52,037 nt of DNA from Methylobacterium sp. B4 (GTDB lineage Bacteria; Pseudomonadota; Alphaproteobacteria; Rhizobiales; Beijerinckiaceae), in NCBI RefSeq assembly GCF_003201865.1, contig NZ_QJJJ01000030.1, positions 1 to 52,037 of the forward strand, read 5' to 3'. The notes beneath the pieces are model-generated. The model searched no databases. It saw only the letters and a program-made list of their open reading frames with translations, and had not been told where the DNA came from. The translations under genes and the position numbers were made by a program. Positions 25,139-33,908 of this stretch are shown piece after piece (position 1 is the stretch's first letter; each line of letters starts with the position of its first letter).

Positions 25139-26314
25139 TCAGAAGGCCGACTTCAGCTTGTCGGCCAGATCGATCTTCTCCCAGGAGAAGCCGCCGTCGG
25201 CGTCGGGCTCGCGGCCGAAATGGCCGTAGGCCGACGTGCGGGCGTAGATCGGCTTGTTGAGCTGGAGCGCCGTGCGGATGCCGCGGGGCGAGAGGTCGAG
25301 GGCCTCCATCAGCACGCCTTCGAGCTTGGCCTCGTCCACCGTGCCGGTGCCGTGCAGATCGACGTAGATCGACAGGGGCTTGGCCACGCCGATGGCGTAG
25401 GAAAGCTGGATCGTGGCGCGGCGGGCGAGGCCGGCGGCGACGACGTTCTTGGCCAGATAGCGGGCAGCGTAGGCGGCCGAACGGTCGACCTTGGTCGGGT
25501 CCTTGCCGGAGAAGGCGCCGCCGCCGTGGGGGGCCGCGCCGCCGTAGGTGTCGACGATGATCTTGCGGCCGGTGAGGCCAGCGTCGCCGTCGGGGCCGCC
25601 GATCACGAACTTGCCGGTCGGGTTGACGTGCCAGACGGTGCCCTCGTTGACCCAGCCTTCCGGCAGGGCCTTGAGGATGTAGGGCTCGACGATGGCGCGC
25701 ACGTCGGCCGAGTCGAGCGACTCGTCGAGGTGCTGGGTCGAGAGAACGATCTGGGTCACCTCGACCGGACGGCCGTCGGCGTAGCGTACGGTGACCTGGC
25801 TCTTGGCGTCGGGACCGAGCTTGGCCGCGTCACCCTGCTTGGCCTTGCGCGCGTCGGCAAGGTCCTTGAGGATCTTGTGGGCGTAGAAGATCGGGGCCGG
25901 CATCAGGGCCGGGGTCTCGTCGGCAGCATAGCCGAACATGATGCCCTGGTCGCCCGCGCCCTCGTCCTTGTTGCCCGCGGCGTCCACGCCCTGGGCGATG
26001 TCGGCCGACTGCGCGTGCAGGTGGATGGCGACGTCGTTGTTCTTCCAGTGGAAGCCCGACTGCTCGTAGCCGATGTCGCGCACCGCCTCGCGGGTCAGCT
26101 CTTCCAGATCCTTGAAGGTCACGGAATCGGGGCCGCGCACCTCGCCCGCGATCACGACGCGGTTCGTCGTGGTCAGCGTCTCGACGCCGAGGCGGGCCTC
26201 CGGCATTGCCGTCAGGTAGGCATCGACCACGGTGTCCGAGATGCGGTCGCTCACCTTGTCGGGGTGGCCCTCGGAGACGGATTCGCTGGTAAAGAGGTAG
26301 TCGGAACGAGGCAT
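25139..26314 (-). CDS. metK: S-adenosylmethionine synthetase
   Basis: Makes SAM from methionine and ATP. The 391-residue protein starts MPRSDYLFTSESVSEGHPDK (ATP-binding His). It contains the two MetK signatures GAGDQGIMFGYA (about 123-134) and GGGAFSGKDPTKVDRS, the P-loop-like segment. ATG 26314 is the family start; the upstream frame to 26413 has no conserved sequence. The order xre-metK-trmB is widespread in Rhizobiales. SAM demand is high in methylotrophs, but no known SAM riboswitch fold was recognised in the leader. Confidence 0.97.
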   Translation of the reverse strand: MPRSDYLFTSESVSEGHPDKVSDRISDTVVDAYLTAMPEARLGVETLTTTNRVVIAGEVRGPDSVTFKDLEELTREAVRDIGYEQSGFHWKNNDVAIHLHAQSADIAQGVDAAGNKDEGAGDQGIMFGYAADETPALMPAPIFYAHKILKDLADARKAKQGDAAKLGPDAKSQVTVRYADGRPVEVTQIVLSTQHLDESLDSADVRAIVEPYILKALPEGWVNEGTVWHVNPTGKFVIGGPDGDAGLTGRKIIVDTYGGAAPHGGGAFSGKDPTKVDRSAAYAARYLAKNVVAAGLARRATIQLSYAIGVAKPLSIYVDLHGTGTVDEAKLEGVLMEALDLSPRGIRTALQLNKPIYARTSAYGHFGREPDADGGFSWEKIDLADKLKSAF

Positions 26315-26357
26315 TGCATGCACCCCCGAATGTCGGGCGCGCCTCGTCGGCAACGGC

Positions 26358-26447
26358 GCTTGACCCGGTCTCTCGAAGGCGCGGCTTTTCGCATCGGAGA
26401 TGGGAGTGGTCAAGCCGGAATGCCGAAATCGTCCGTTATATAGAACG
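26358..26447 (-). promoter_or_regulatory. metK leader: promoter-like palindrome and stem
   Basis: Two structures lie upstream of metK. One is a near-palindrome CGTTATATAGAACG (26434-26447), whose minus strand reads TCTATATAAC and could be a -10 box or an operator. The other is an exact 8-bp inverted repeat GGTCAAGC / GCTTGACC (26408-26415 and 26358-26365) that would form a stem in the leader RNA. Neither matches a riboswitch class I know. Confidence 0.3.
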
Positions 26448-26502
26448 CTTCAGTCGTGGCGTGCTGTTTTTGCCGAGAGGGTCTGCGGCCCCTTCGCACG
26501 GC

Positions 26503-26910
26503 CTAGTTTTTCAGCTCGCGGCTCAGCACATCGACGGCGGCCGAGAGTTCGCGCCGCTGCGCCTCGCTGAAGGTGCCGACCACCTGCCGGGCGAAGGCGC
26601 GGGCGAAATCCGACCACGGTTCGGCGCTGTAGCCCTGCTGCGTGCCCTCCGAAAAGCCGCGCTCGGTCGCCTCGTCAGGATGGGGAATGCCGTCGAGAAA
26701 GTCCGAGACCGGCGTATTCGTCAAGCGGCTCAGAATGGCGAGGTGGATCGCACTGATCCGGTTCACGCCCTTTTCGTACTTCTGGAGCTGGGCAGCCGAC
26801 ATGCCGAAGCTGTCGGCGACAGCCCTCTGGGTCAGCTTCGAGCGTTTGCGCTGCTCGGCGATGCGACGCCCGAGGAGGACGTCGCGGTCGTCAGTTTTCT
26901 GGCCCGCCAT
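26503..26910 (-). CDS. XRE-family (lambda repressor-like) transcription regulator
   Basis: DNA-binding protein of 135 residues from ATG 26910 (a TTG seven codons upstream is also in frame). The helix-turn-helix lies at about residues 12-66 (LLGRRIAEQRKRSKLTQRAV, then MSAAQLQKYEKGVNRIS). The C-terminal half is helical and ends SRELKN. A regulator of this type commonly precedes metK in Rhizobiales; the 188-base gap to metK holds the palindromes a regulator could bind. Autoregulation or control of metK is inferred, not shown. Confidence 0.88.
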   Translation of the reverse strand: MAGQKTDDRDVLLGRRIAEQRKRSKLTQRAVADSFGMSAAQLQKYEKGVNRISAIHLAILSRLTNTPVSDFLDGIPHPDEATERGFSEGTQQGYSAEPWSDFARAFARQVVGTFSEAQRRELSAAVDVLSRELKN

Positions 26911-27090
26911 TTTCGCTCTGCCCAGCCCCAATCGGCCGATGCTTCGGTCGAAATCTTACGGTGTGCAAGACCGTGAAGCTTGGCGTGAGCAACGACCCAC
27001 ACATTATGTCATTTGTTAAAGTGCGACAGCGTACTGATGCGGGACCAGTGGGCGCAGGCAGGCGTCGACTGCAATCTTGAGTATGGCAAA

Positions 27091-27408
27091 TGGCGTCCCC
27101 GGCAGGGCTCGAACCTGCGACCCCAGGTTTCATCCCACTTCGGCTTTCGCCGCCGCGCTCGTCGCGCGTTTGTGGTCTGGACTATCCCTTCACCCTGGAC
27201 CTGTTGGGGCCTTTAGGTGCCGCCCGTCTAGTCTCTACACCTTCCCGGGAACCGCGACGGTGCCTCGGGCTTGGCTCGGGATCGGCAGGGCGTTTTGGCG
27301 CCGGAAGCTTTCCCCGAATTTGAGCGGATCCGCCGCGCGGTTTCCCGGCGCGACGCCCAATTGTGGAATTTAGGAAACCTGTGCTCTGTCCAGCTGAGCT
27401 ACGGAGAC
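27091..27408 (-). tRNA. tRNA-Arg (anticodon CCU), split by a group I intron
   Basis: The 5' exon is 27372-27408 (37 nt) and the 3' exon 27091-27130 (40 nt), giving a 77-nt tRNA with encoded CCA. The spliced cloverleaf is complete: acceptor GTCTCCG / CGGGGAC, D stem GCTC / GAGC, anticodon stem CAGGT / ACCTG with loop TTCCTAA (anticodon CCT), and T stem GCAGG / CCTGC around TTCGAGC. The break falls directly after the third anticodon base (U36), the site known for the Agrobacterium tRNA-Arg(CCU) intron. Decoding of AGG codons depends on splicing unless another tRNA covers them. Confidence 0.95.
27131..27371 (-). ncRNA. Self-splicing group I intron (IC3-like) in tRNA-Arg(CCU)
   Basis: The intron is 241 nt. 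The 5' splice site follows a U and the intron ends in G, as group I chemistry requires. The internal guide GGGAAACC (27346-27339) pairs perfectly with the exon end GGTTTCCU, with the expected terminal U-G wobble (P1). The core elements are visible: Q-like TCCCGAGCCAAGCC, R-like GTGTAGAGACTAGACGG, and S-like AAGGGATAGTCC. No homing endonuclease frame is present. The resemblance to tRNA introns of cyanobacteria and Agrobacterium is from memory of their core motifs. Confidence 0.93.
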
Positions 27409-27598
27409 GTCCAAACAAGGCTTAGCATCATCGTGCGGGACCGCCAACCGTGTCCGTCGCGCTCGGCGGCCCCCCTGTTGCCTCGCGGACTCACGGTCGG
27501 ACAATCCGCTTCGCCACCTTCGGCAGCCGCGATCCGGGCCTTTTCCCGCGCCATCCTCGCGTGCTGGCAATGGGTGGACGAGGAGGCGAGCGCGAGCG

Positions 27599-28447
27599 GT
27601 GACGAAGCTGCCCGGTCATGACTCTGTATCCGGCCGTCCACGGACGGGGCGCTGCGCCCCTCCGGCGGCTCTGTGGCTGCTCGCCGCCTGCGGGATGCCG
27701 GCGGCAATACAGCCCGGCCTCGCCGCGCCCGCCGGCGAGGCTTGCCGGGCCGGTGCGTCGCGTGAAGACAGCCTCGCGGGGCTTGGGTCCCGGGGCGAAC
27801 TGATCCTCGTCTCCGGCCGCCGCGCCGTCCTGTCGGGCCTGCGCTGGCCCGACGAGCCCGCCCCCGAAGAGGCGGCCCGCGCCTGGCTCCTGTCTTTTCG
27901 CGGACTGCCCCTCACCGTGACCGAGCGGGGACCGGAGGATCGATGGGGCCGCCGTCGGATCGACGGGCTCGCCGGCGCTGCCGAGCCGGTCGATCTCGCC
28001 GGAGGGCTGATCGCGGCCGGGCTCGCCAGCGCCGATGCCGGAGAGGCCGACACCCTCTGCCGCCCGACCCTGCGCGCGCTGGAGGGGGCGCCGCGGGAGG
28101 CGCGGCGCGGCGTCTGGGCCGCCGGCCCGGTCGCGGCGACCGACATGGCCGCGCTGACGGCCCGTGCCGGGCGCTTCTCCATGGTGGAGGGACGCATCCT
28201 GCATGTCGGCGAGCGCTCGGCCCGGACCTATCTCGACTTCGCCCGAAAGGGTGAATCGGGCCTGACCGTAACCGTGCAGAAACGCACTTGGCGGACTCTG
28301 TCCGAACATGGTTTGTCTGCGGCCGCGCTGAGGGGCCGCTTCGTGAGAATCCGCGGCATGGTCGAGATCGGGCGGGGCCCGCTCATCGACCTTGCAGGCG
28401 TTGAGGCCATCGAGGTCGTCGAGGGGGAGCGGGCGCTGCGGCGCTAG
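27599..28447 (+). CDS. Secreted SNase-like (thermonuclease-fold) protein
   Basis: A 282-residue product from GTG 27599, with GAGGCGAG upstream. The N-terminus has an Ala/Leu segment (ALWLLAACGMPAAIQPGLAA) that may be a signal peptide after a long basic start. The middle follows the staphylococcal nuclease pattern: a strand VSGRRAVLSGLRWPDE, then DRWGRRRIDGLA (the DKYGR equivalent), a GLIAAGLASADA helix, and ARRGVWAA. The residues expected for calcium and phosphodiester cleavage are not clearly conserved, so it may bind rather than cut. A C-terminal OB-like strand region follows (about 195-275). It ends just before the M48 protease gene. Confidence 0.72.
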   Translation: MTKLPGHDSVSGRPRTGRCAPPAALWLLAACGMPAAIQPGLAAPAGEACRAGASREDSLAGLGSRGELILVSGRRAVLSGLRWPDEPAPEEAARAWLLSFRGLPLTVTERGPEDRWGRRRIDGLAGAAEPVDLAGGLIAAGLASADAGEADTLCRPTLRALEGAPREARRGVWAAGPVAATDMAALTARAGRFSMVEGRILHVGERSARTYLDFARKGESGLTVTVQKRTWRTLSEHGLSAAALRGRFVRIRGMVEIGRGPLIDLAGVEAIEVVEGERALRR

Positions 28448-28453
28448 AACGGC

Positions 28454-29965
28454 ATGACGGGGGATCGGCACAACGAATCGGCGCGGCGTGCAGGGGGACG
28501 TCGCCGGGGGGTGCGCGTGCGTGCCGGGCTGCGGCTCGGCGCGATGGCCGTGCTCGCGGCCGGGCTTTCCGCCTGCGCGGCCGACCAGACCGGCACGGTC
28601 CTGACGCCGGCGGTGATCAAGGTGCCGGAGCAGGCGCCCAGGACCACCGGGCGCAGCCGCTCCGACGAGGCGGACCACGCCAAGCTCGTGGCCTCCTTCG
28701 GCGGCGAGTACCGCTCGCCCGCCGCCCACCGGCTGCTCACCGAGATCACCGAGCGGCTGGTGCGCGCCAGCGACCGGCCGGAAGAAAGCTACGCGGTCAC
28801 CCTGCTCGATTCGCCCGTGGTCAACGCCTTCGCCCTGCCGAGCGGCCGGCTCTACGTGACCCGCGGCCTGCTGGCGCTCGCCAGCGACAGCTCGGAGGCT
28901 GCCGCGGTGCTCGCGCACGAGATCGCCCACGTCACGCTGCGCCACGCCACCGCGCGCAGCGAGATGGCCCTGCGCTCGCAGCTCGTGAGCCGCGTGGTGG
29001 CCGACGTTCTGAACGATCCCGTCACCGGCGCGCAGCTCGAGAGCCAGTCCAAGTTCACCCTGGCCCGCTTCTCCCGCGAGCAGGAGCTGGAGGCCGACAC
29101 GAACGGCGTGCGCGTGCTGGCGCAGGCCGGCTTCGATCCCTTCGGTGCCGGCCGCTTCCTCGAGGCGCTCAACCGCACCATGGCGCTCAAATCCGGCACC
29201 GGCAGCGCCTCCGAGCCCGACATGCTGGCGACCCACCCGGCCACGACCGAGCGCATCGCGCTGGTCACCCGCGCGGCCCGGCGCATCGGCGCCCCCGGCC
29301 TCGGCACGGACGAACGCGCCCGCTACCTCGCGGCGATCGACGGCGTGGCCTACGGCGACAATCCCGGCGAGGGGCTGGTGCGCGGGCGCCGCTTCCTGCA
29401 TCCGGGCCTGCGGATCGCGTTCGAGGTTCCGGACGCCTTCGCCATCGAGAACACCCGCAACGCCGTGCTCGGCACCACGCCCGAGGGCAGCCGCCGCCTC
29501 TTGTTCGATCAGGTCGAGGCCAGCGGCGACCGCAGCCTCGAGGACGTGCTGCGCGCGACCTGGAACGACGCCATCGAGGCGGGCACGGTCGAGAACCGCA
29601 TCATCAACGGGCGCTCCGCCGTGACCGCGATCTCGCGCGGCAAGGACTGGACCTTCCGGCTCGCGGCGATCCGCATGGGCGAGAGCACCTACCGCATGAT
29701 CATGGCGGCCAAGGGCGCGACCGATCCCGAGCCGGCCTTCCGGCGCTGGCTGGAGAGCCTGCGCCCGATCGAGCCCGAGGAGGCCGCCTCCCTCAAGCCC
29801 GCCCACCTGCAGATCGTCACCGCCGGGCCGGGCGACAGCGTGGAGGGGCTGGCTCGGCGCATGAGCGTGCCCGACCGCGCCGTGGACCGCTTCCTCGTGC
29901 TCAACGGCCTGGAGCGCGGCGCGGCGCTCCGGCCGGGGCAGAGCTACAAGATCGTGGTGGAGTGA
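28454..29965 (+). CDS. M48-family zinc metalloprotease, lipoprotein
   Basis: A periplasmic quality-control protease of the BepA/LoiP kind. The 503-residue product has a lipoprotein signal (lipobox GLSAC, Cys 41). The zinc site is HEIAH (155-159) with the third ligand Glu in EQELEADTNG. The peptidase domain is followed by a beta-rich segment and a C-terminal LysM-like module (PGDSVEGLARRM ... GQSYKIV), which could bind peptidoglycan. It starts six bases after the SNase-like gene, so the two are probably one operon. Related proteases act on misfolded outer-membrane proteins; the partner here is unknown. Confidence 0.93.
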   Translation: MTGDRHNESARRAGGRRRGVRVRAGLRLGAMAVLAAGLSACAADQTGTVLTPAVIKVPEQAPRTTGRSRSDEADHAKLVASFGGEYRSPAAHRLLTEITERLVRASDRPEESYAVTLLDSPVVNAFALPSGRLYVTRGLLALASDSSEAAAVLAHEIAHVTLRHATARSEMALRSQLVSRVVADVLNDPVTGAQLESQSKFTLARFSREQELEADTNGVRVLAQAGFDPFGAGRFLEALNRTMALKSGTGSASEPDMLATHPATTERIALVTRAARRIGAPGLGTDERARYLAAIDGVAYGDNPGEGLVRGRRFLHPGLRIAFEVPDAFAIENTRNAVLGTTPEGSRRLLFDQVEASGDRSLEDVLRATWNDAIEAGTVENRIINGRSAVTAISRGKDWTFRLAAIRMGESTYRMIMAAKGATDPEPAFRRWLESLRPIEPEEAASLKPAHLQIVTAGPGDSVEGLARRMSVPDRAVDRFLVLNGLERGAALRPGQSYKIVVE

Positions 29966-30035
29966 GCCGCCGGGCTCCGGGCTTGCGCCCCCGCGGCCCC
30001 GCGCCTAGGCCGGCAGCCTCACAGGCAGGTCCGTC

Positions 30036-30950
30036 GTGACGCCCCACGCTCCCTCTCGAGACGATACCCCGACCGCCGTCGCAGTCGTGTTCTTCCGCCC
30101 GTCGGCGGCGCAGGCGGCGCGGATCGTCGAGCGCTTCGCCGGGCGCGCGGCCGTGCTGGTCTTCGACAATGGCGGCATTCCGCCCGAGGCCCTGGCCGGA
30201 TTGCGGGCGGCGGAGGGGCTGACCCTGCTCGGCGAGGGCCGCAATCTCGGCATCGCCGCGGCTCTCAACGCGCTCGCGGACGCCGCCCGCGCCGCGGGCT
30301 TCCGCCGCCTGTTCCTGCTCGATCAGGATGCCGACGCCACCCTGGAGACGCTCGCCGCCCTCGCTCAGGCCCTGGATCGCGCGGCCGGCGACGCGCCGCA
30401 TCCGGCGCTGGTCGGGCCGGCGCCCGCTCGCAATCCCGGCCACAAGGCGCCGCATTATCCCGCCCGTCGGGGCCAGGCACCGCGGGGCGGGCTCCGACCG
30501 GTGGAGTTCCTCGCCACCTCCGGGTCGCTCATGGATCTCGACGCCTTCGCCTGGGTCGGCCCGTTCCGCGAGGACTTCTTCATCGACGCGGTCGATCTCG
30601 AATGGTGCTTTCGCGCCTGGTCGCGGGGTCTGAGCTGCTGGATGGACCCGGCCACGGCGATCCCCCACAGCGTCGGCCGGGGCACCATCCGCGCGCGCGT
30701 CCTGCCCGTGGCGATGCCCGACCAGCCGCTGTTCCGCATGGCGGTCTACGTGCGCAACACGGCCTACGGTTGGCGCCTGCCGCACGTGCCCCGCCGGTGG
30801 AAGCTGAAGCAGGCGGCCTACCTGCCGCTCCAGATCTGCCTCTACTGGGCTCGCCACCGCTTCTCGCCGCGCGTGCTCGCCCGCCTGCTCGGGGCGCTGG
30901 CCCGGGGCCTGGGCGGGCAGCTCGGACGGCCCGCGGACGCGCCGCCGTGA
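30036..30950 (+). CDS. Family 2 glycosyltransferase (rhamnosyltransferase-like)
   Basis: A 304-residue inverting GT-A enzyme. It has VAVVFF at the first strand, an Asn-containing GEGRNLGIAAALN nucleotide-binding segment, and the metal-binding DQD in FLLDQDADATLE. The later IDAVDLEWCFRAWSRG is typical of the rhamnosyltransferase branch of GT2. The C-terminus is basic and likely membrane-associated. GTG 30036 is the start (moderate ribosome site). It overlaps the next GT2 gene by four bases. The acceptor is unknown; surface polysaccharide or lipopolysaccharide is likely. Confidence 0.9.
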   Translation: MTPHAPSRDDTPTAVAVVFFRPSAAQAARIVERFAGRAAVLVFDNGGIPPEALAGLRAAEGLTLLGEGRNLGIAAALNALADAARAAGFRRLFLLDQDADATLETLAALAQALDRAAGDAPHPALVGPAPARNPGHKAPHYPARRGQAPRGGLRPVEFLATSGSLMDLDAFAWVGPFREDFFIDAVDLEWCFRAWSRGLSCWMDPATAIPHSVGRGTIRARVLPVAMPDQPLFRMAVYVRNTAYGWRLPHVPRRWKLKQAAYLPLQICLYWARHRFSPRVLARLLGALARGLGGQLGRPADAPP

Positions 30951-31879
30951 GGCCGCTCCTCGACGTCGTCATCGTCAACTGGAATGCCGGAGACCAGCTC
31001 CGGGACTGCCTCGCGAGCCTCGCCGCGAGCGGGGATGCGGCGCACCTGCGCGTCGTCGTGGTCGACAACGCCTCCACCGACGGCTCGGCCGAGGGACTCG
31101 AACGGCCGGATCTCGCGCTCACCGTGCTGCGCAACGCCGACAATCGCGGCTTCGCCCGGGCCTGCAATCAGGGGGCGGCCTTGGGCGAGGCGGAGGCGAT
31201 CCTGTTCCTCAATCCCGACACACAGGCTAGCCGGGACGGCATCGGGGCGGCCCGCGCCGTGCTCGATGCGGACGAGGGCATCGGCATCGTCGGCGCCCGG
31301 CTGGTCGACGAGGCGGGGCGCACGCACCGCACCTGCGCCCGCCATCCGACGGCTTCGAGCCTGATCGCCCACACCCTGTTCCTCGACCGGCTGCTGCCGG
31401 GCCGGGTGCCCGCCCATTTCCTGCTCGACTGGGACCATGCCGAGACGCGGGCGGTGGACGCGGTGATGGGCGCCTTCCTGATGATCCGGCGTTCCCTGTT
31501 CACCCGGCTCGGCGGGTTCGACGAACGCTTCTTCGTCTACTGGGAGGATGCCGACCTCTGCGCCCGCGCGGGCACGGCGGGCTTCGCCGTGTGCCACGCC
31601 GCACGGGCCGAGATCCGCCACCGCGGCCAGGGCACCACCGAGGCGGTAAAGGACCGGCGCCTGTTCTACTTCCTGCGCGCCCAGTCACTCTACGCGAACA
31701 AGCATTTCGGCCGCCTGAATTTCCTCGGGGTTCTGGCCGCCGCGTTCGCGGTGAACCTGCCCGTACGCCTCGGGCGCGCCCTGCTCCGGGGCTCGGCGCG
31801 GGACGCGGCTGCGGTGATCCGCGCAGGCGGCATGCTGGTCGCGGCCTTGCCGGGCCTGTTGACCGCTCGCTCCCGATGA
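30947..31879 (+). CDS. Family 2 glycosyltransferase (WbbL-like)
   Basis: A 310-residue second GT2 enzyme read from GTG 30947, whose GTGA overlaps the upstream stop. The GT-A core is clear: LLDVVIVNWNAGDQL, VVVDNASTDGSAEG, NADNRGFARACNQG, the metal site AILFLNPDT and catalytic-base strand FFVYWEDADLCARA. The C-terminal hydrophobic stretch (FLGVLAAAFAVNLPVRLG) suggests membrane attachment. Paired GT2 genes usually add successive sugars to one surface glycan; no other glycan genes flank them. Confidence 0.92.
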   Translation: MRPLLDVVIVNWNAGDQLRDCLASLAASGDAAHLRVVVVDNASTDGSAEGLERPDLALTVLRNADNRGFARACNQGAALGEAEAILFLNPDTQASRDGIGAARAVLDADEGIGIVGARLVDEAGRTHRTCARHPTASSLIAHTLFLDRLLPGRVPAHFLLDWDHAETRAVDAVMGAFLMIRRSLFTRLGGFDERFFVYWEDADLCARAGTAGFAVCHAARAEIRHRGQGTTEAVKDRRLFYFLRAQSLYANKHFGRLNFLGVLAAAFAVNLPVRLGRALLRGSARDAAAVIRAGGMLVAALPGLLTARSR

Positions 31880-31986
31880 GGCTTGCCTCCACGCCCAGTC
31901 TTGTCGTCCGCGGCGGCCTCCGTCATGGTTCCGCCCTCCGGACGGTCCCGCTTGCACCCGCAGCGGGCGGCTGAACGGGGAACGGG

Positions 31987-33744
31987 GTGCACGACAGAGC
32001 GGATCAGGGCTCCCGACCGGCGGACGCGTCGCCCGGTCTGTACCGTGCCGCCTTCGACGGCGCGCCGGTGGGTCTCGCCGTGCTCTCGCCGGACGGACGC
32101 ACGATCCGCGCGGCCAACCCCTGCCTCTGCCGCTGGCTCGGCTACGCGCCCGGCGCCCTCGACGGACGCCCCACCGATCAGGTGATCGGCCGGGACGAGT
32201 TCGGCGGAGATGCCCTCGGCCTCAAGGCCGGCATCCGGCGCTGGCAGCGGGCGGATGGCGGCGCCGTCGACCTGCGCCTGACCCTGTCCGGCGAGGCCGA
32301 CCCGTTCGGGGACGCGGTGGCCGTCGTGAGCCTCGTCGATGCCGACGAATTGGTGCGGGCCGAGCAGAACCGCGATGCCCTGACAGCGGCGGGCCTCGGC
32401 GAGTGGCGCTGGGACCTCACCACCGGGCAGATGGTCTTTTCCCGCCGTGCCGCGCAGATCCTCGGCTACGCGCCGGGACGCTCCGTCACCTGGGCCGTAA
32501 TGCGCGGGCAGATCGACCCGGCCGATGCCGACCGCATCCAGGCCTCGGTCGCGCAGGCGCTGGCCGAACGGCGCCCCTACGCCTTCCAGGCCCGCTTCCG
32601 CCGCGCCACCGACGGGGCCGAGATCTGGATCGGTGCCCGCGGGGAGGCCGTTCTGGCCGCCGACGGCGCTCCGGTCGGCGTCGTCGGCGTGGTGCAGGAC
32701 ATCACCACGCGGGTCGAGGCCCGCGAGGCGCTGGCCGAGCGCGAGGAGCGCCTGCGGGTCGCCACCACGGTGGCCGATCTCGGCATCTTCGAGTGGCACG
32801 TCCTCGACGACCGGGCGACCTGGGAGAACGAACGGATGTTCGCGATCTTCGGCCGCCGGCCGGAGGAGGGCAGCATCGGCAAGGCCACCTTCCTCAAGCA
32901 GATCCTACACCCCGAGGACCGGCCGCATTTCCGGCAGGCCATCCTGCGGGCCCTGCGCGAGGACACGATCCTGCACGCCACGGGACGCATCCGCCGCCAC
33001 GACGATGGCACCTGGCGCACCATCGACATGGCGGGGCGCTTCGAGCGCGGCGCGACCGGCGGCCTGCCGCGGCGCCTGATCGGCGTCGTCGCCGACGTGA
33101 CCGACCGACACCTCTCCGAGGAGCGCCGCAGCCTGCTGATCCGCGAGCTGCACCACCGGGTGAAGAACACGCTGGCCACGGTCCAGGCCATCGTCGGTTC
33201 GACGGCGCGCACCGCCACCAGCATCGACAATTTCCACGAGGCCTTCGTCGGCCGGATCAAGTCGCTCGCCCACACCCACAGCGTGCTCACCGAGGCGACG
33301 TGGCAGACGGCGAGCCTGCGCGACCTGCTCGCCTCCGAGCTGATGCCCTACGCCGAGAGCGAGACCGAGACTTCGCCGGACCTGCGCATCGTGCTGGACG
33401 GGCCGCCCGTGGATCTGCCCTCCGACATCGCTGTGCCGATCGGCATGGCGATCCACGAGCTGACCACCAACGCCGCCAAGTACGGCGCCCTCTCGTCCGG
33501 GCGCGGCCGGGTCGCGATCTCTTGGAGAGTCGAGGACGGCCTGCTGCATCTCGACTGGCGCGAGACCGGCGGCCCGCGCGTGGAACCGCCCACCCGCCAG
33601 GGCTTCGGCTCGCGCCTGCTGCAGCGGGTGCTGACCACGCAGGTCCAGGCCAGGATCACGACCGACTACGCGCCGGAGGGCTTCCACCTCACGCTCGCCG
33701 CGCCCCTGCCGGAGCGCAACCCGGCGCTCAACCCGCTGGCGTGA
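31987..33744 (+). CDS. Triple-PAS sensor histidine kinase, HWE family
   Basis: A soluble sensor kinase of 585 residues with three PAS domains (about 15-125, 130-255 and 258-385) followed by an HWE/HisKA_2 kinase core. The phosphoacceptor His is in LLIRELHHRVKNTLATVQAI. The ATP-binding N box is intact (AIHELTTNAAKYGALS), the HWE hallmark Trp-x-Glu is in LDWRETGGP and the G region in GFGSRLLQRVL. No transmembrane segment is seen, so it is a cytoplasmic sensor. GTG 31987 has GGGGA upstream. No response regulator is adjacent. HWE kinases of alphaproteobacteria often feed the PhyR general stress response (inference here). Confidence 0.93.
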   Translation: MHDRADQGSRPADASPGLYRAAFDGAPVGLAVLSPDGRTIRAANPCLCRWLGYAPGALDGRPTDQVIGRDEFGGDALGLKAGIRRWQRADGGAVDLRLTLSGEADPFGDAVAVVSLVDADELVRAEQNRDALTAAGLGEWRWDLTTGQMVFSRRAAQILGYAPGRSVTWAVMRGQIDPADADRIQASVAQALAERRPYAFQARFRRATDGAEIWIGARGEAVLAADGAPVGVVGVVQDITTRVEAREALAEREERLRVATTVADLGIFEWHVLDDRATWENERMFAIFGRRPEEGSIGKATFLKQILHPEDRPHFRQAILRALREDTILHATGRIRRHDDGTWRTIDMAGRFERGATGGLPRRLIGVVADVTDRHLSEERRSLLIRELHHRVKNTLATVQAIVGSTARTATSIDNFHEAFVGRIKSLAHTHSVLTEATWQTASLRDLLASELMPYAESETETSPDLRIVLDGPPVDLPSDIAVPIGMAIHELTTNAAKYGALSSGRGRVAISWRVEDGLLHLDWRETGGPRVEPPTRQGFGSRLLQRVLTTQVQARITTDYAPEGFHLTLAAPLPERNPALNPLA

Positions 33745-33840
33745 GGCGGCCGGCGGCTCGATCCGTTCGCCCGGTCTCAGCTCGACAGCATCGCAAGCGA
33801 GGCGATCCGGTCGCGCGACCGGCACGGACAAGGCATTGCG

Positions 33841-33873
33841 CTGGGTTGCTGACGCCAAGCCTCGCCATGACGG
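33841..33873 (+). repeat. Degenerate copy of the TTGC...CTCGC.ATGACGG repeat
   Basis: CTGGGTTGCTGACGCCAAGC then CTCGCCATGACGG, matching the half-units at 11728 and 49951. The 164-base gap between the HWE kinase and the next gene contains this and nothing else clear. Confidence 0.5.
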
Positions 33874-33908
33874 TGGGGAAGGGAACGCAATCCGCGCGAG
33901 GCGAGGCC

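Noticed and set aside
26315..26502. SAM-II or SAM/SAH riboswitch before metK
   Set aside because: The conserved core sequences I know for those classes are not present; only simple inverted repeats are seen.
27131..27371. Short open frames inside and across the tRNA intron
   Set aside because: The intron has a complete ribozyme core and is too short to hold a homing endonuclease; the frames cross splice sites and lack ribosome sites.
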